From: JAYOFM01 sp038117225
Lineage (GTDB): Bacteria > Pseudomonadota > Alphaproteobacteria > Rhodospirillales > Casp-alpha2
DNA: 32,936 nt
Direction: 5' to 3'
Assembly (NCBI GenBank): GCA_038117225.1
Contig: JAYOFM010000025.1
Coordinates: 1-32,936, forward strand
The first letter of the stretch is position 1; every line of letters begins with the position of its first letter. Under the pieces are notes generated by a model that saw nothing but the letters and a program-made list of their open reading frames with translations, searched no databases and had not been told where the DNA came from. The position numbers and the translations under genes were made by a program. This document shows, one piece after another, positions 22,961-31,002 of the stretch.

Positions 22961-23944
22961 ATGGAAACCCGCACCCTCGGCCCACTCACCAACATCACTC
23001 GCTTCACCCTCGGTGGTGGCGGTATTGGCCAGTTGTGGGGCGCGACGACACGAGAGGAAGCCGTCGCCACGGTCCGTGCCGCCGCCGATGCGGGAATCAA
23101 CCTGTTTGACATGGCGCCCAAATACGCGCCGGCCGGCGCCTACGGGGAAGCGGAAGAGGTGATTGGATCAGCCTTCGAGGGCCGCCTGCCAGTTGGCATC
23201 CGGGTAACCTCCAAATGTCTACTCGGCGAAACGCCGCCGGCGCGTATCAGAGAGACGCTGCACACCTCCATCGCCGCGAGCCTCGCCCGCATGCGCGTCG
23301 AGCGCATTGGCTTGTTCTTCTTGCACTCGAATGTGGTGCCCGACGACCACCCGATGCGCGCCCACGCAGACGCGGCCATCCGGATGACCCCGTATTCGGT
23401 GTTCGTCGAACACGTGCGGCCAGCGTTCGAGGCGCTCATCGCCGACGGCGTCATCGATGCCTGGGGTCTAACTGGGATCGGCCATCCGCAAACCATCATG
23501 ACGTTGTTGGGCGAGCAGCCGTCACCCGCCGCCGTGCAGTGCATTGCGAATCCGCTCGACAGTGCCGGCAGCCTGAAATTCCATTATGGCCCGACGCAGG
23601 CGCGCGACGTCGCGGCAACAGCGAGGCGTAACAGCGTCGGAGTAATGGGAATCCGCGTCGTACAGGCTGGCGCGCTCGCCGATACCATCGATCGGGAGTT
23701 ACCGGACGACCATCCGGAAACCCTCGACTTCCATCGTGCGGAAGCCTTTCGCGCCATGGCCCGTGAATTCGGTTGCTCGGCCGCCCATCTGGCGCATCGT
23801 TATGCGCTGAGCATGGCCGACGTGGATACGGTGGTGCTGGGGGTCAAGAACCGCGCGGAGCTCGCCGATTGTCTGGCCGCGCTCGACGCCGGCCCGCTGC
23901 CGCCCGAGGCGATGGCGCGCATCGACGGGTGTTTTGCGGGATGA
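22961..23944 (+). CDS. Aldo/keto reductase
   Basis: A 327-residue NADPH-type aldo/keto reductase with a complete catalytic tetrad: Asp50 and Tyr55 (FDMAPKY), Lys85 (TSKC) and His122 (FFLHSN). The barrel strands start with 'LTNITRFTLGGGGIGQLWG', typical of the YghZ/GalDH-like bacterial branches. It reduces or oxidises a carbonyl in the cytoplasm; the substrate cannot be named. AGGAG is present about twelve bases before the ATG, after a purine-rich leader at 22911-22937. It converges on the CBS gene with a 21-base gap. Confidence 0.93.
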   Translation: METRTLGPLTNITRFTLGGGGIGQLWGATTREEAVATVRAAADAGINLFDMAPKYAPAGAYGEAEEVIGSAFEGRLPVGIRVTSKCLLGETPPARIRETLHTSIAASLARMRVERIGLFFLHSNVVPDDHPMRAHADAAIRMTPYSVFVEHVRPAFEALIADGVIDAWGLTGIGHPQTIMTLLGEQPSPAAVQCIANPLDSAGSLKFHYGPTQARDVAATARRNSVGVMGIRVVQAGALADTIDRELPDDHPETLDFHRAEAFRAMAREFGCSAAHLAHRYALSMADVDTVVLGVKNRAELADCLAALDAGPLPPEAMARIDGCFAG

Positions 23945-23965
23945 TCCGCTTAGTGTCGCGGCGGC

Positions 23966-24493
23966 CTAAACCGAGCTCAACGTTTCGAGCTTGGAGAGAA
24001 TGACGGCGGCGGCGTCGAGAATGGCGATGACCACACCGTTTTCGACGACAGGCAGATGCAAGAGCTTCTGCGACGCCATGATCGTCATGACGTAATCCAG
24101 CGAATTGGTCGGGCTGGCGGTCCATTGGGCCGGCACCATGAATTCCTCCACATCGCGTTTCAGAGCAGCAATTCCATGTGTAGCCAGGGCGCGGCGGACA
24201 TGGGCGTCCGACAGCACGCCAATCAGCCCACCCTTCACGTCGCAGATGGTCAGCAACCCCACGTTCTGATCCTCCAAGGCGCGCGCGGCGTCGGCCAGCG
24301 TGGTGCTGGGCGCGATGGAATAAACTTGGCGGGCGGACCCGGCGATCATTTCGCTGACGCGGGGAACCCCATGGCGGTCACGACGGTTGCGGCGCGAACG
24401 CCGTTCGCACTGGCGGCGCTGGCGGTCATCGCGGGTCATGCTTGATGACGGCATGAACGCGGTATTGATGATATCGACGGTTGCGGTAATCAT
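23966..24493 (-). CDS. CBS-domain pair protein with Arg-rich N-terminal extension
   Basis: A 175-residue protein whose C-terminal 125 residues form a Bateman module: first CBS (about 49-110, 'VYSIAPSTTLADAARALEDQ', 'VGLLTICD', 'GVLSDAHVRRAL') and second CBS (about 112-170, 'VEEFMVPAQWTASPTNSLDYVMTIM', 'HLPVVENG'). The module usually binds adenine nucleotides. The N-terminal 48 residues are unusual: a short hydrophobic start, then a run with many Arg (about 21-46). The start is well supported, because AGGAG (plus-strand CTCCT 24501-24505) sits seven bases before the ATG. The role is unknown. Confidence 0.85.
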   Translation of the reverse strand: MITATVDIINTAFMPSSSMTRDDRQRRQCERRSRRNRRDRHGVPRVSEMIAGSARQVYSIAPSTTLADAARALEDQNVGLLTICDVKGGLIGVLSDAHVRRALATHGIAALKRDVEEFMVPAQWTASPTNSLDYVMTIMASQKLLHLPVVENGVVIAILDAAAVILSKLETLSSV

Positions 24494-24689
24494 GATCGAA
24501 CTCCTGAATTCCCGTATCTTTAGTTTTCTTGTTTGTCTTCATATCCCTCAAGGACCGACTAATCTTGTCGCCTCGGCATTCGCCGTTATCGCCAAGGTAG
24601 AACGTTGATGTAATCCAGGTATGACGATCGGTGATGTAATTGTTAAGTCGTGTTACAAGCCGCGGCCCCAGCAACAAAGGAAACCTCCG

Positions 24690-25850
24690 ATGAACGACAC
24701 TCCGAGCGGCGCCGTCGCCTCTAATTTGCCGCAACTGGACGCCGATGAAATCCTCAGCGGCATCCTTCGCTGGGTCGAAATCGAAAGCCCGAGCCACCGC
24801 CCGGACGCGGTCAATCACATGGTCGACCATGTGGAGGAAGGCATGGCCGTGCTGGGATTGAAGACCGAACGTATTCCCGGGCGCGATGGCTTCGGCGATA
24901 TCCTCAAGGCGCGCACCCCTTGGGGCGGCGATGGGCCCGGCATTCTGGTGTTGTCGCATCTGGATACGGTGCATGAAATCGGTACCAAGGATAGCGACAA
25001 CCCAATCCGCCGTGAAGGCGACAAGGTCTACGGTCCCGGCATCTATGACATGAAGGCCGGCGCTTATATCGCCTTTCACGCCCTGCGCCACATCATCCGC
25101 CAGGGCAACGAGACGCCGCTGCCCATTTCCTTCGTCTTCGTGCCGGAGGAAGAAGTCGGCAGCCCGACCTCGCGCGCGGTCATCGAGGCCGAGGGCGCGC
25201 GCAACAAGATGGTTCTGGTGACCGAACCGGCGCGCGAGGGCGGCAAGATCGTCACCGCCCGCAACGGCGTCATCCGCTACCAGGTCAAGGTCACCGGCCG
25301 GCCAGCCCATTCCGGTTCGCGCCACATGGACGGCCGTAGCGCCATCAAGGAAATGGCCAAGCAGATCCTGCGGTTCGAGGACCTGACCGATTACGAGCGC
25401 GGCGTCACCTGTTCGGTCGGTACCATTTCCGGCGGCACCGGCGTCAACGTGGTGCCGCGGGAATGTTCCATCCATGTGGACATGCGGGTGCCAACCATCG
25501 AGGACGCCACCGACATGATCGCCACTGTTGAGGCCTTCAAACCCTTCGACCCGGACTGCGCGATGGAAATCGTCACCGATTTCAACCGGCCGCCGTACGA
25601 AAAATCCGAGAAGATCTCCAAGCTGTTCGACCATGCGAAAAGCCTGGCGGCTGAAATCGGCTTCGACCTCAGGGACATGAAGACCGGCGGCTGTTCTGAC
25701 GGCAACTTCACCGGGGCCATGGATATCCCGACCCTGGACGGTCTCGGCGCCGATGGCCAAGGGGCGCATACCTTGGACGAGTTCATTTACTATTCGTCGC
25801 TGGTCGAACGCTGCCGGCTGATGATCCGCCTGTTCGAGACCCTGGAATGA
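24690..25850 (+). CDS. M20 family metallopeptidase, carboxypeptidase G2-like
   Basis: This is a 386-residue protein starting at the ATG at 24690 with AAAGGAAA upstream. Metal ligands fit the M20A co-catalytic zinc site: His90 and Asp92 (SHLDTVH), bridging Asp120 (IYDMKAG), catalytic Glu153 with Glu154 (VPEEEVGS), Glu179 (VTEPA), and the C-terminal His in 'GADGQGAHT'. A dimerisation domain begins near residue 195 ('VKVTGRPAHSGSRHMDG'). Closest in style to glutamate carboxypeptidase CPG2, it probably hydrolyses a small peptide-like or N-acylated amino acid. Its stop overlaps the start of the histidine phosphatase gene by four bases (ATGA). Confidence 0.92.
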   Translation: MNDTPSGAVASNLPQLDADEILSGILRWVEIESPSHRPDAVNHMVDHVEEGMAVLGLKTERIPGRDGFGDILKARTPWGGDGPGILVLSHLDTVHEIGTKDSDNPIRREGDKVYGPGIYDMKAGAYIAFHALRHIIRQGNETPLPISFVFVPEEEVGSPTSRAVIEAEGARNKMVLVTEPAREGGKIVTARNGVIRYQVKVTGRPAHSGSRHMDGRSAIKEMAKQILRFEDLTDYERGVTCSVGTISGGTGVNVVPRECSIHVDMRVPTIEDATDMIATVEAFKPFDPDCAMEIVTDFNRPPYEKSEKISKLFDHAKSLAAEIGFDLRDMKTGGCSDGNFTGAMDIPTLDGLGADGQGAHTLDEFIYYSSLVERCRLMIRLFETLE

Positions 25851-26428
25851 GCATTACCGACGGCAAGACCGCCGGCCTGATCCGCCAGTCGTTCTACTAC
25901 CTGCGTCATGGCCAAACGGATTGGAACCGGGACGACCTGATACAGGGCAGCACCGATACGCCGCTCAACGATACCGGACGCGCCCAGGCTGCCGAGGCGG
26001 CGCGCTACCTGGCGGGCGCCGATATCGCGTTGCTGTGCGTAAGCCCGTTGGATCGGGCGCGCGAGACCGCGGACATCGTCAACCGGGCGATCGGCAAGCC
26101 CATCGAGATTATCGACGCGCTCGCCGAATGCGCCTTCGGGGTCAGCGAGGGAACACCACGCGGCAATCTGTTCACGGAATGGGAGAATGGCCACACGCCA
26201 GAGGGCGCCGAGCCGTATGACGCCTTCATGACGCGGGCCATCGAGGCGGTCAATCAGGCGCTGGCGCGGCCGGGCCCGGTGTTGATCGTCGCCCACGGCG
26301 GTATCTACCGGGCGGTGCGCGAACACGCCGGCATCCCACGCACGGGCGGCGTGCCGAACGCCGTCCCCATACATCATCAGCCGCCAACCGAACACCAACC
26401 CGCGTGGCGCGTCGCCACAATGAAATAG
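25847..26428 (+). CDS. Histidine phosphatase (phosphoglycerate mutase-like) family protein
   Basis: A 193-residue branch 1 histidine phosphatase. The catalytic RHG is at 20-22 (LRHGQTDWN) with His21 as the phospho-acceptor; Arg70 (SPLDRARET), Glu94 (LAECAFG) and His150 (VAHGG) complete the active site. It is probably a phosphatase rather than a glycolytic mutase, given its short length and context. The start overlaps the M20 peptidase stop (25847-25850), so the two are made together; a shared pathway is likely but cannot be named. It is followed by a PilZ gene after 69 bases. Confidence 0.92.
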   Translation: MSITDGKTAGLIRQSFYYLRHGQTDWNRDDLIQGSTDTPLNDTGRAQAAEAARYLAGADIALLCVSPLDRARETADIVNRAIGKPIEIIDALAECAFGVSEGTPRGNLFTEWENGHTPEGAEPYDAFMTRAIEAVNQALARPGPVLIVAHGGIYRAVREHAGIPRTGGVPNAVPIHHQPPTEHQPAWRVATMK

Positions 26429-26497
26429 ACGCAACGACCCGCGATCATGGTATAAGTCAAACATGTCCAACCATTGAACGTTTGAGGGAATCGCGCC

Positions 26498-26845
26498 ATG
26501 TCCAAGGACCCCAAGGGCGAAGAAAAGCGCCAATACCCGCGCGTCCCGACCGACCGTACCGCCGCGGTCAGCGATGGCGAACGGCGCCACAAGGGCCGGG
26601 TGACGGACATTTCCGCCGGCGGCGCGGCCGTGAACTTGAAATCCGACATCGAGGATTTCGACCACAGCCTGGAGGCCGGTAATTTCGTCGAGGTGGAAAT
26701 GGAAGGCCTGATGCCCTTGCAAGGCCACGTGGCGCGCACCATCGATGACGGCATCGCCATCGCCTTTGATATCGACGACGACGAACAAGAAGACCTGATC
26801 GACGCCATCATGTCCGGCAACGCCGGGCTCGATGTCGGCGATTGA
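26498..26845 (+). CDS. PilZ domain c-di-GMP-binding protein
   Basis: A 115-residue single PilZ domain with both binding motifs intact: RQYPR (RxxxR, 11-15) and DISAGG (DxSxxG, about 43-48). The C-terminus is strongly acidic ('DIDDDEQEDLIDAIM'). It is a likely c-di-GMP receptor that works by protein contact, since it has no output domain. The 69-base gap before it includes TATAAG at 26451-26456, a possible -10 box. GAGGG lies about twelve bases before the ATG. Confidence 0.92.
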   Translation: MSKDPKGEEKRQYPRVPTDRTAAVSDGERRHKGRVTDISAGGAAVNLKSDIEDFDHSLEAGNFVEVEMEGLMPLQGHVARTIDDGIAIAFDIDDDEQEDLIDAIMSGNAGLDVGD

Positions 26846-26910
26846 GGCTCGGCGATCACGCCGGATCCGCGCCGATTGCGCCTGCCGACACACCTGATTA
26901 TTCTTCGCCG

Positions 26911-27291
26911 ATGATGCGAATCCTGTCGCCCCCAGCCGCCGCTGCCCTGCTCGCGACCATATTGTGCGCCCCCGTCACCCACGCGGATGGCGACGCGACC
27001 AAGGGCCGGACCATCGCCGAGAAACACTGTTCCCGTTGCCATGTGGTCGGCGAATTCAACAAATTCGGCGGAATCGGTTCGACGCCCAGCCTACAAGGCA
27101 TCAAATACATGGCCGACTGGCGCGATCGATTTCAAACCTTCTACGCCCTGCGGCCACACCCCGCTTTCGTACGCATCCCTGGCATTGCACCGCCGACAAA
27201 ACAGGCGCCGTATACGACACCCGTACATCTAACGTTGGACGACGTTGCCGATGTCCTGGCATTTGCCGAAACCCTGCCGACACCGAGATAG
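26911..27291 (+). CDS. Small periplasmic c-type cytochrome
   Basis: A 126-residue protein with a signal peptide (MMRILSPPAAAALLATILCA, probable cleavage after VTHA at residue 25) and one heme-binding CSRCH at 40-44. The rest is short, about 100 residues when mature, as in class I monoheme cytochromes; a distal ligand could be Met in 'IKYMADW'. It would carry electrons in the periplasm. The ATG at 26911 is chosen because it gives a clean signal peptide; a longer reading from 26842 overlaps the PilZ stop. No Shine-Dalgarno sequence is apparent. The dioxygenase gene starts eleven bases after its stop. Confidence 0.85.
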   Translation: MMRILSPPAAAALLATILCAPVTHADGDATKGRTIAEKHCSRCHVVGEFNKFGGIGSTPSLQGIKYMADWRDRFQTFYALRPHPAFVRIPGIAPPTKQAPYTTPVHLTLDDVADVLAFAETLPTPR

Positions 27292-27302
27292 GACGCGAAA
27301 CA

Positions 27303-28346
27303 ATGTTCGCCCGGGACGAGGCCGCCACTGAATCACCCCCCGTCGACGACGCTTCTGTCTGGCGCACCGCCGACTGGACCGATGATGATTCGTGGATCGA
27401 ACGCCTGGGGCATGACGACATTGCCGAAATCAGACAGGCCCTGCGTCGGCTTGCCGAACGTGGACTTTCATGGCCGTCGTTCGCCCGCGAAGATTTTTCG
27501 TTACCCACCCTCGGCCCGCGGCTCGCCGCCATCGCAGACGAGTTGGAACGCGGCCGTGGCTTCGTGTTGTTGCGCGGGCTCGACCGAGCCGGTTGGTCGG
27601 ACGAGGAACTGACCGATATCTACTGGGGCCTCGGGCTCTATTTCGGCGACGTCATCGTGCAAAACACCGAGGGCGATCGGCTCGGCCGGGTCACCGATCA
27701 TGGGTATTCATTCGCCGGCAATGATCCCTACAAGGCCGGTGTGCGCGGTCACCGCACCCGCGTCGAACTGCCGCCCCATTCGGACAGCGCCGATCTGGTC
27801 GGTCTGCTGTGCGTCAATCCGGCGCGGTCGGGCGGCGAAAGCGGCGTCACCAGCGCCACCGCCGTCTACAACGAAATTCTCTCCCGTCATCCGGAGTTCA
27901 TGCCACCGCTGATGCGCGGGTTTTATATCGACCTGGTCGGCAAGGGCCTGACGCCGACGGAGACCAGCCGTCAGCCGATCCCGGTGTTCAGTTGGTGCGA
28001 AGGCCGGTTGTCGTGCCGTTTCAACAAGCGCCAGATCGAACTCGGCGCCGAGAAGGCGGGCACCCCGCTCACTCCTCTTGAGCAGGCGGCGGTCGATGCG
28101 GTGCAAGATATCGCCGAGGAACCGACTTTCCGGCTCATGATGGATTTCCGCCGCGGCGATATTCAGTTGCTCAACAATTTCGTCATTCTGCACTCGCGCG
28201 GCGTTTACGAAGATTTCGACGAGCCCGAGAACAAGCGCCTTCTGATGCGATTGTGGCTCAACGTCCCCAACGGCCGTCCCCTGCACCCGGCCCTCGCGGA
28301 TCGCCTTAACACCGGGCCCCGCGGAGCTGTGGCGGTGCGGCCGTGA
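27303..28346 (+). CDS. TauD/TfdA-family Fe(II)/2-oxoglutarate-dependent dioxygenase
   Basis: This is a 347-residue protein starting at the ATG at 27303 with AGGA about ten bases upstream. The facial triad is His159 and Asp161 (PPHSDSAD) with His297 (VILHSRGVYED); Arg316 in 'KRLLMRLWLN' is placed to bind the 2-oxoglutarate carboxylate. 'RGFVLLRGL' (85-93) is the conserved N-terminal strand. The family hydroxylates small molecules with O2 and 2-oxoglutarate in the cytoplasm, for example taurine, clavaminate precursors or quaternary amines. It is followed after 25 bases by a DUF1989 gene, which points to nitrogen compound use. Confidence 0.93.
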   Translation: MFARDEAATESPPVDDASVWRTADWTDDDSWIERLGHDDIAEIRQALRRLAERGLSWPSFAREDFSLPTLGPRLAAIADELERGRGFVLLRGLDRAGWSDEELTDIYWGLGLYFGDVIVQNTEGDRLGRVTDHGYSFAGNDPYKAGVRGHRTRVELPPHSDSADLVGLLCVNPARSGGESGVTSATAVYNEILSRHPEFMPPLMRGFYIDLVGKGLTPTETSRQPIPVFSWCEGRLSCRFNKRQIELGAEKAGTPLTPLEQAAVDAVQDIAEEPTFRLMMDFRRGDIQLLNNFVILHSRGVYEDFDEPENKRLLMRLWLNVPNGRPLHPALADRLNTGPRGAVAVRP

Positions 28347-28371
28347 AATCGCAAAGCGAAGGAGAGCGCCC

Positions 28372-28971
28372 ATGCCCAGTGAACCCGGCCTAATTCCCGC
28401 CCGCGCCGGAGTCGCCGTTCAATTGACGGCCGGCCAGGCGGTCAAGGTGGTCAACACCCACGGCACGCAGGTCGTCGATACCTGGGCCTTTAATGCGGAT
28501 GATCCGTTTGAATTCATGTCCATGGAGCACTTCCGCGCCGACCATGATCGCTTGATGCCGGTGCCCGGGGACGGTCTACACACCAATCACCGTAGGCCCA
28601 TTCTGGTTTTTGAGGAAGACACCTCGCCCGGCGTCCACGACACCCTGTACGCGGCCTGCGACACCTATCGCTACGAACGACTGGGCTGCGCCGAGTACCA
28701 CGATAACTGTACCGACAACCTACGCCACGCGTTGGCGTCCATCGGCTTGCGCACGCCGGAAATCCCCTGCCCGTTGAATTTGTTCATGGTTCGCGCGGTA
28801 CAGCCGGACGGGTCGGTCGAATGCCTGCCGCCTGTTTCCAAGGTCGGCGATCACGTGGTCCTGCGCGCCGCCATGGATTGCATCGTCGTGTTTTCCGCCT
28901 GCCCGCAGGACATGGTGCCGACCAATGGGCCCGACATGACACCGGTGGATGCGCACTACGTAGTGATTTGA
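28372..28971 (+). CDS. DUF1989 (urea carboxylase-associated) family protein
   Basis: A 199-residue protein matching the DUF1989/urea carboxylase-associated family: 'AGQAVKVVNTHGTQVVDTWAFN' near 20-41, 'ILVFEEDTSPGVHDTLYAACDTYRYERLG', 'HDNCTDNLRHAL', and the end 'DCIVVFSACPQDMVPTNG'. The conserved Cys, His and Asp residues suggest a metal site. In other bacteria these proteins sit with urea or guanidine carboxylase genes; no carboxylase is present in this window. GGAGAG lies six bases before the ATG. It probably belongs to the dioxygenase operon. Confidence 0.9.
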   Translation: MPSEPGLIPARAGVAVQLTAGQAVKVVNTHGTQVVDTWAFNADDPFEFMSMEHFRADHDRLMPVPGDGLHTNHRRPILVFEEDTSPGVHDTLYAACDTYRYERLGCAEYHDNCTDNLRHALASIGLRTPEIPCPLNLFMVRAVQPDGSVECLPPVSKVGDHVVLRAAMDCIVVFSACPQDMVPTNGPDMTPVDAHYVVI

Positions 28972-29007
28972 CGGCGGCGTCTTTCGCGACGCGTCGTTTT
29001 CCGACAA

Positions 29008-30573
29008 ATGGCGGCGCGGAAACAGCGTAATCTAATTGTCGCCATGGTCGCCAAGACACCCGCCAGACAAGGCCGCAAGGGCCGACGCAGCCGCGAGGCC
29101 GGACCGCCGCCGGCTCCCGTGTTGTCATTCAAGCGGTGCATCCCACTCTACGAAATAGCACCGGCCGAGGCCGTGGACATGATCCACGAGACCTCGATGA
29201 CGCTGCTGGAAACCATCGGCATCGAATTTCGCTCCGCGCCGGCACTCGAAACCTGGCGTCAGGCCGGCGCCGATGTCGACGGCGAGCGGGTACGCATCCC
29301 CCGTGAACTGCTGCTCGCACAGATTGCCCTCGCGCCGGCCGAATTCGTTCAGCACGCCCGCAATCCGGAGCGCAGCATCCGCATCGGCGGCGAGCATGTG
29401 GTGTTCTCGCCCAATTATGGCTCGCCGTTCATCCGCGACCTGTCCGGCGAGCGGCGCTATGCGCGGCTGGAGGACTTCGAGAACCTGGTGCGTCTCGCCT
29501 ACCTGAGTCCGTCATGCAACCATTCGGGCGGGGTGCTGTGTGAACCCAACGACGTGGCGATCCCCAAGCGCCATTTGGATATGACCTATGGGCACATGCG
29601 CTATTCCGACAAGCCGTTCATGGGCGGCGTCACCTCCGGCGACCGCGCGGCCGACTGCGTAAAGATGGCCCGCATCCTGTTCGGTACGGAATTCGTTCGC
29701 GATCACGCGGTGATCATGGGTCTGGTCAACTGCAACTCGCCGCTGGTCTGGGACGACACCATGCTGGCCGCCATGCGGGTCTATGCCATGGCCGGACAGC
29801 CAGTCATCACCTCGCCATTCTGCATGCAGGGCGCCAGCGCGCCGATCACCACCGCCGGCGCGATGGCACAGATCAACGCCGAGGCACTGGCCGCCATCGC
29901 CTACATGCAGTTGCTCAATCCAGGTACACCGGCAATATACGGAATCGCGCCGTCGACGGTTTCCATGTTATCGGGCGCACCCATGTTCGGCGCCGCCGAG
30001 GCCATGTTCCTAAGCTTCCTGGGCAATCAACTGGCCCGACGCTACGGCGTGCCGACGCGGAGCCAGGGCATGCGGACAACGGCCAAAATCGCCGATGCCC
30101 AGGCCGGCTACGAAAGCGTTCAATCCCTGTGGCCGGCGATCATGGCCGGCGGCCATTTCCACACCCACGCCTTTGGCTGGCTGGAAAGCGGATTGTCCGC
30201 TTGCTTTGCCAAATTCATCATGGACGCGGATCAGATCACCGTGTTTCTGCGCCTGCTGGCTGGTATCACCATCAATCCGGAGACCTTGGCCATAGACGCC
30301 TTCGAGGAAGTCGGCCCCGGTGGCCAGTTCCTCGGCTGCGCCAGCACGCTGCGGCACTACCGCGACGCCTTTTTCATTCCGCCAACCAGCTTCATCGACA
30401 CCTACGAGCAATGGCAGGAGGAAGGATCCGTCGACACGCTGTCCCGAGCCGTCGCCATCGCCGGCGCGCGCCTTGCGGCCTACGAAGCGCCGCCGATCGA
30501 CCCCGGCATCGACGAGGAACTTCGCGACTTCGTGGTGCGTCGCAAGGCGGAACTTCCGGATAGCAAATTCTGA
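29008..30573 (+). CDS. Trimethylamine methyltransferase (MttB) superfamily protein, non-pyrrolysine
   Basis: This is a 521-residue TIM-barrel protein of the MttB superfamily (PF06253 type). After a basic N-terminus (ARQGRKGRRSREAG) comes 'AVDMIHETSMTLLETIGIEF', then 'GEHVVFSPNYGSPFIRDL', 'SPFCMQGASAPITTAGAMAQINAEALA' and 'GPGGQFLGCASTLRHYRDAFF'. The frame has no internal TAG, so it is of the non-pyrrolysine type, like MtgB, which demethylates glycine betaine through a corrinoid protein. No corrinoid protein gene is next to it here. An alternative start is the ATG at 29044; neither has a clear ribosome binding site. It lies 36 bases after the DUF1989 gene. Confidence 0.92.
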   Translation: MAARKQRNLIVAMVAKTPARQGRKGRRSREAGPPPAPVLSFKRCIPLYEIAPAEAVDMIHETSMTLLETIGIEFRSAPALETWRQAGADVDGERVRIPRELLLAQIALAPAEFVQHARNPERSIRIGGEHVVFSPNYGSPFIRDLSGERRYARLEDFENLVRLAYLSPSCNHSGGVLCEPNDVAIPKRHLDMTYGHMRYSDKPFMGGVTSGDRAADCVKMARILFGTEFVRDHAVIMGLVNCNSPLVWDDTMLAAMRVYAMAGQPVITSPFCMQGASAPITTAGAMAQINAEALAAIAYMQLLNPGTPAIYGIAPSTVSMLSGAPMFGAAEAMFLSFLGNQLARRYGVPTRSQGMRTTAKIADAQAGYESVQSLWPAIMAGGHFHTHAFGWLESGLSACFAKFIMDADQITVFLRLLAGITINPETLAIDAFEEVGPGGQFLGCASTLRHYRDAFFIPPTSFIDTYEQWQEEGSVDTLSRAVAIAGARLAAYEAPPIDPGIDEELRDFVVRRKAELPDSKF

Positions 30574-30591
30574 TTTTCGCGCCGGCATCCG

Positions 30592-31002
30592 CTAACTGAG
30601 CGGCACGCGGGACTTCGCGCTCAGGGTGATGCTCGGAAACGGTACGATCGGCACCTGGACGGCGAAAGTAGTCGTACCGGTGATCGATACGTAATTAATT
30701 CCACCAGTGGTATCCTGCGTGGCGGCGAAGGTCACGCCGGTGGAACTAAGACCTGCATTCGTGTAGCGGGTCTGCGCATAGGTCGAGATCGTGGTCGTCG
30801 TGGCGCTCGTGTTGACCATGGCATAGCGAGCCGCTTCCTCGACGGCGAACTGCAGGCTCGACTTGATCCACATGGCGCGACCCATTTCGAACACGCCAAA
30901 GGCCATAATCAGAAATATCGGGGCGATCAGCGCGAATTCCACCGCCGTGGCGCCGCGCCGGTTTTTCGCCAGATTTGCGAGAGATGGCAGCCCCGTTCTC
31001 AT
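30592..31002 (-). CDS. TadE family Flp pilus minor pilin
   Basis: A 136-residue TadE-like pseudopilin. The N-terminus has the signature 'RRGATAVEFALIAPIFLIMAFGVFEMGRAMW' (about 15-45), with the conserved Glu in the first turn of a single membrane helix, then a periplasmic Thr/Ser-rich domain. TadE proteins are processed by a prepilin peptidase (TadV/CpaA) and take part in Flp pilus assembly. The ATG overlaps the stop of the preceding TadE-like gene by four bases (ATGA at 30999-31002). It is the last gene of a minus-strand group; it converges on the mttB-like gene. Confidence 0.92.
   Translation of the reverse strand: MRTGLPSLANLAKNRRGATAVEFALIAPIFLIMAFGVFEMGRAMWIKSSLQFAVEEAARYAMVNTSATTTTISTYAQTRYTNAGLSSTGVTFAATQDTTGGINYVSITGTTTFAVQVPIVPFPSITLSAKSRVPLS

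Noticed and set aside
24361..24493. Frameshift or wrong start in the CBS gene to explain its basic N-terminus
   Set aside because: AGGAG seven bases before the first ATG supports the long form, and no alternative start closer to the CBS domain is in frame with a binding site.
24426..25769. A 447-codon minus-strand frame opposite the M20 peptidase
   Set aside because: The plus frame has all zinc ligands; the minus translation is His/Asp/Gly-rich without motifs.
26426..26456. Possible promoter TAGACG-19-TATAAG before the second PilZ gene
   Set aside because: The 19-base spacer and weak -35 are too poor to list as a feature; only the -10-like TATAAG is mentioned with the gene.
29008..30573. 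Pyrrolysine-containing trimethylamine methyltransferase
   Set aside because: The 521-codon frame has no in-frame TAG, and the sequence fits the non-pyrrolysine branch.
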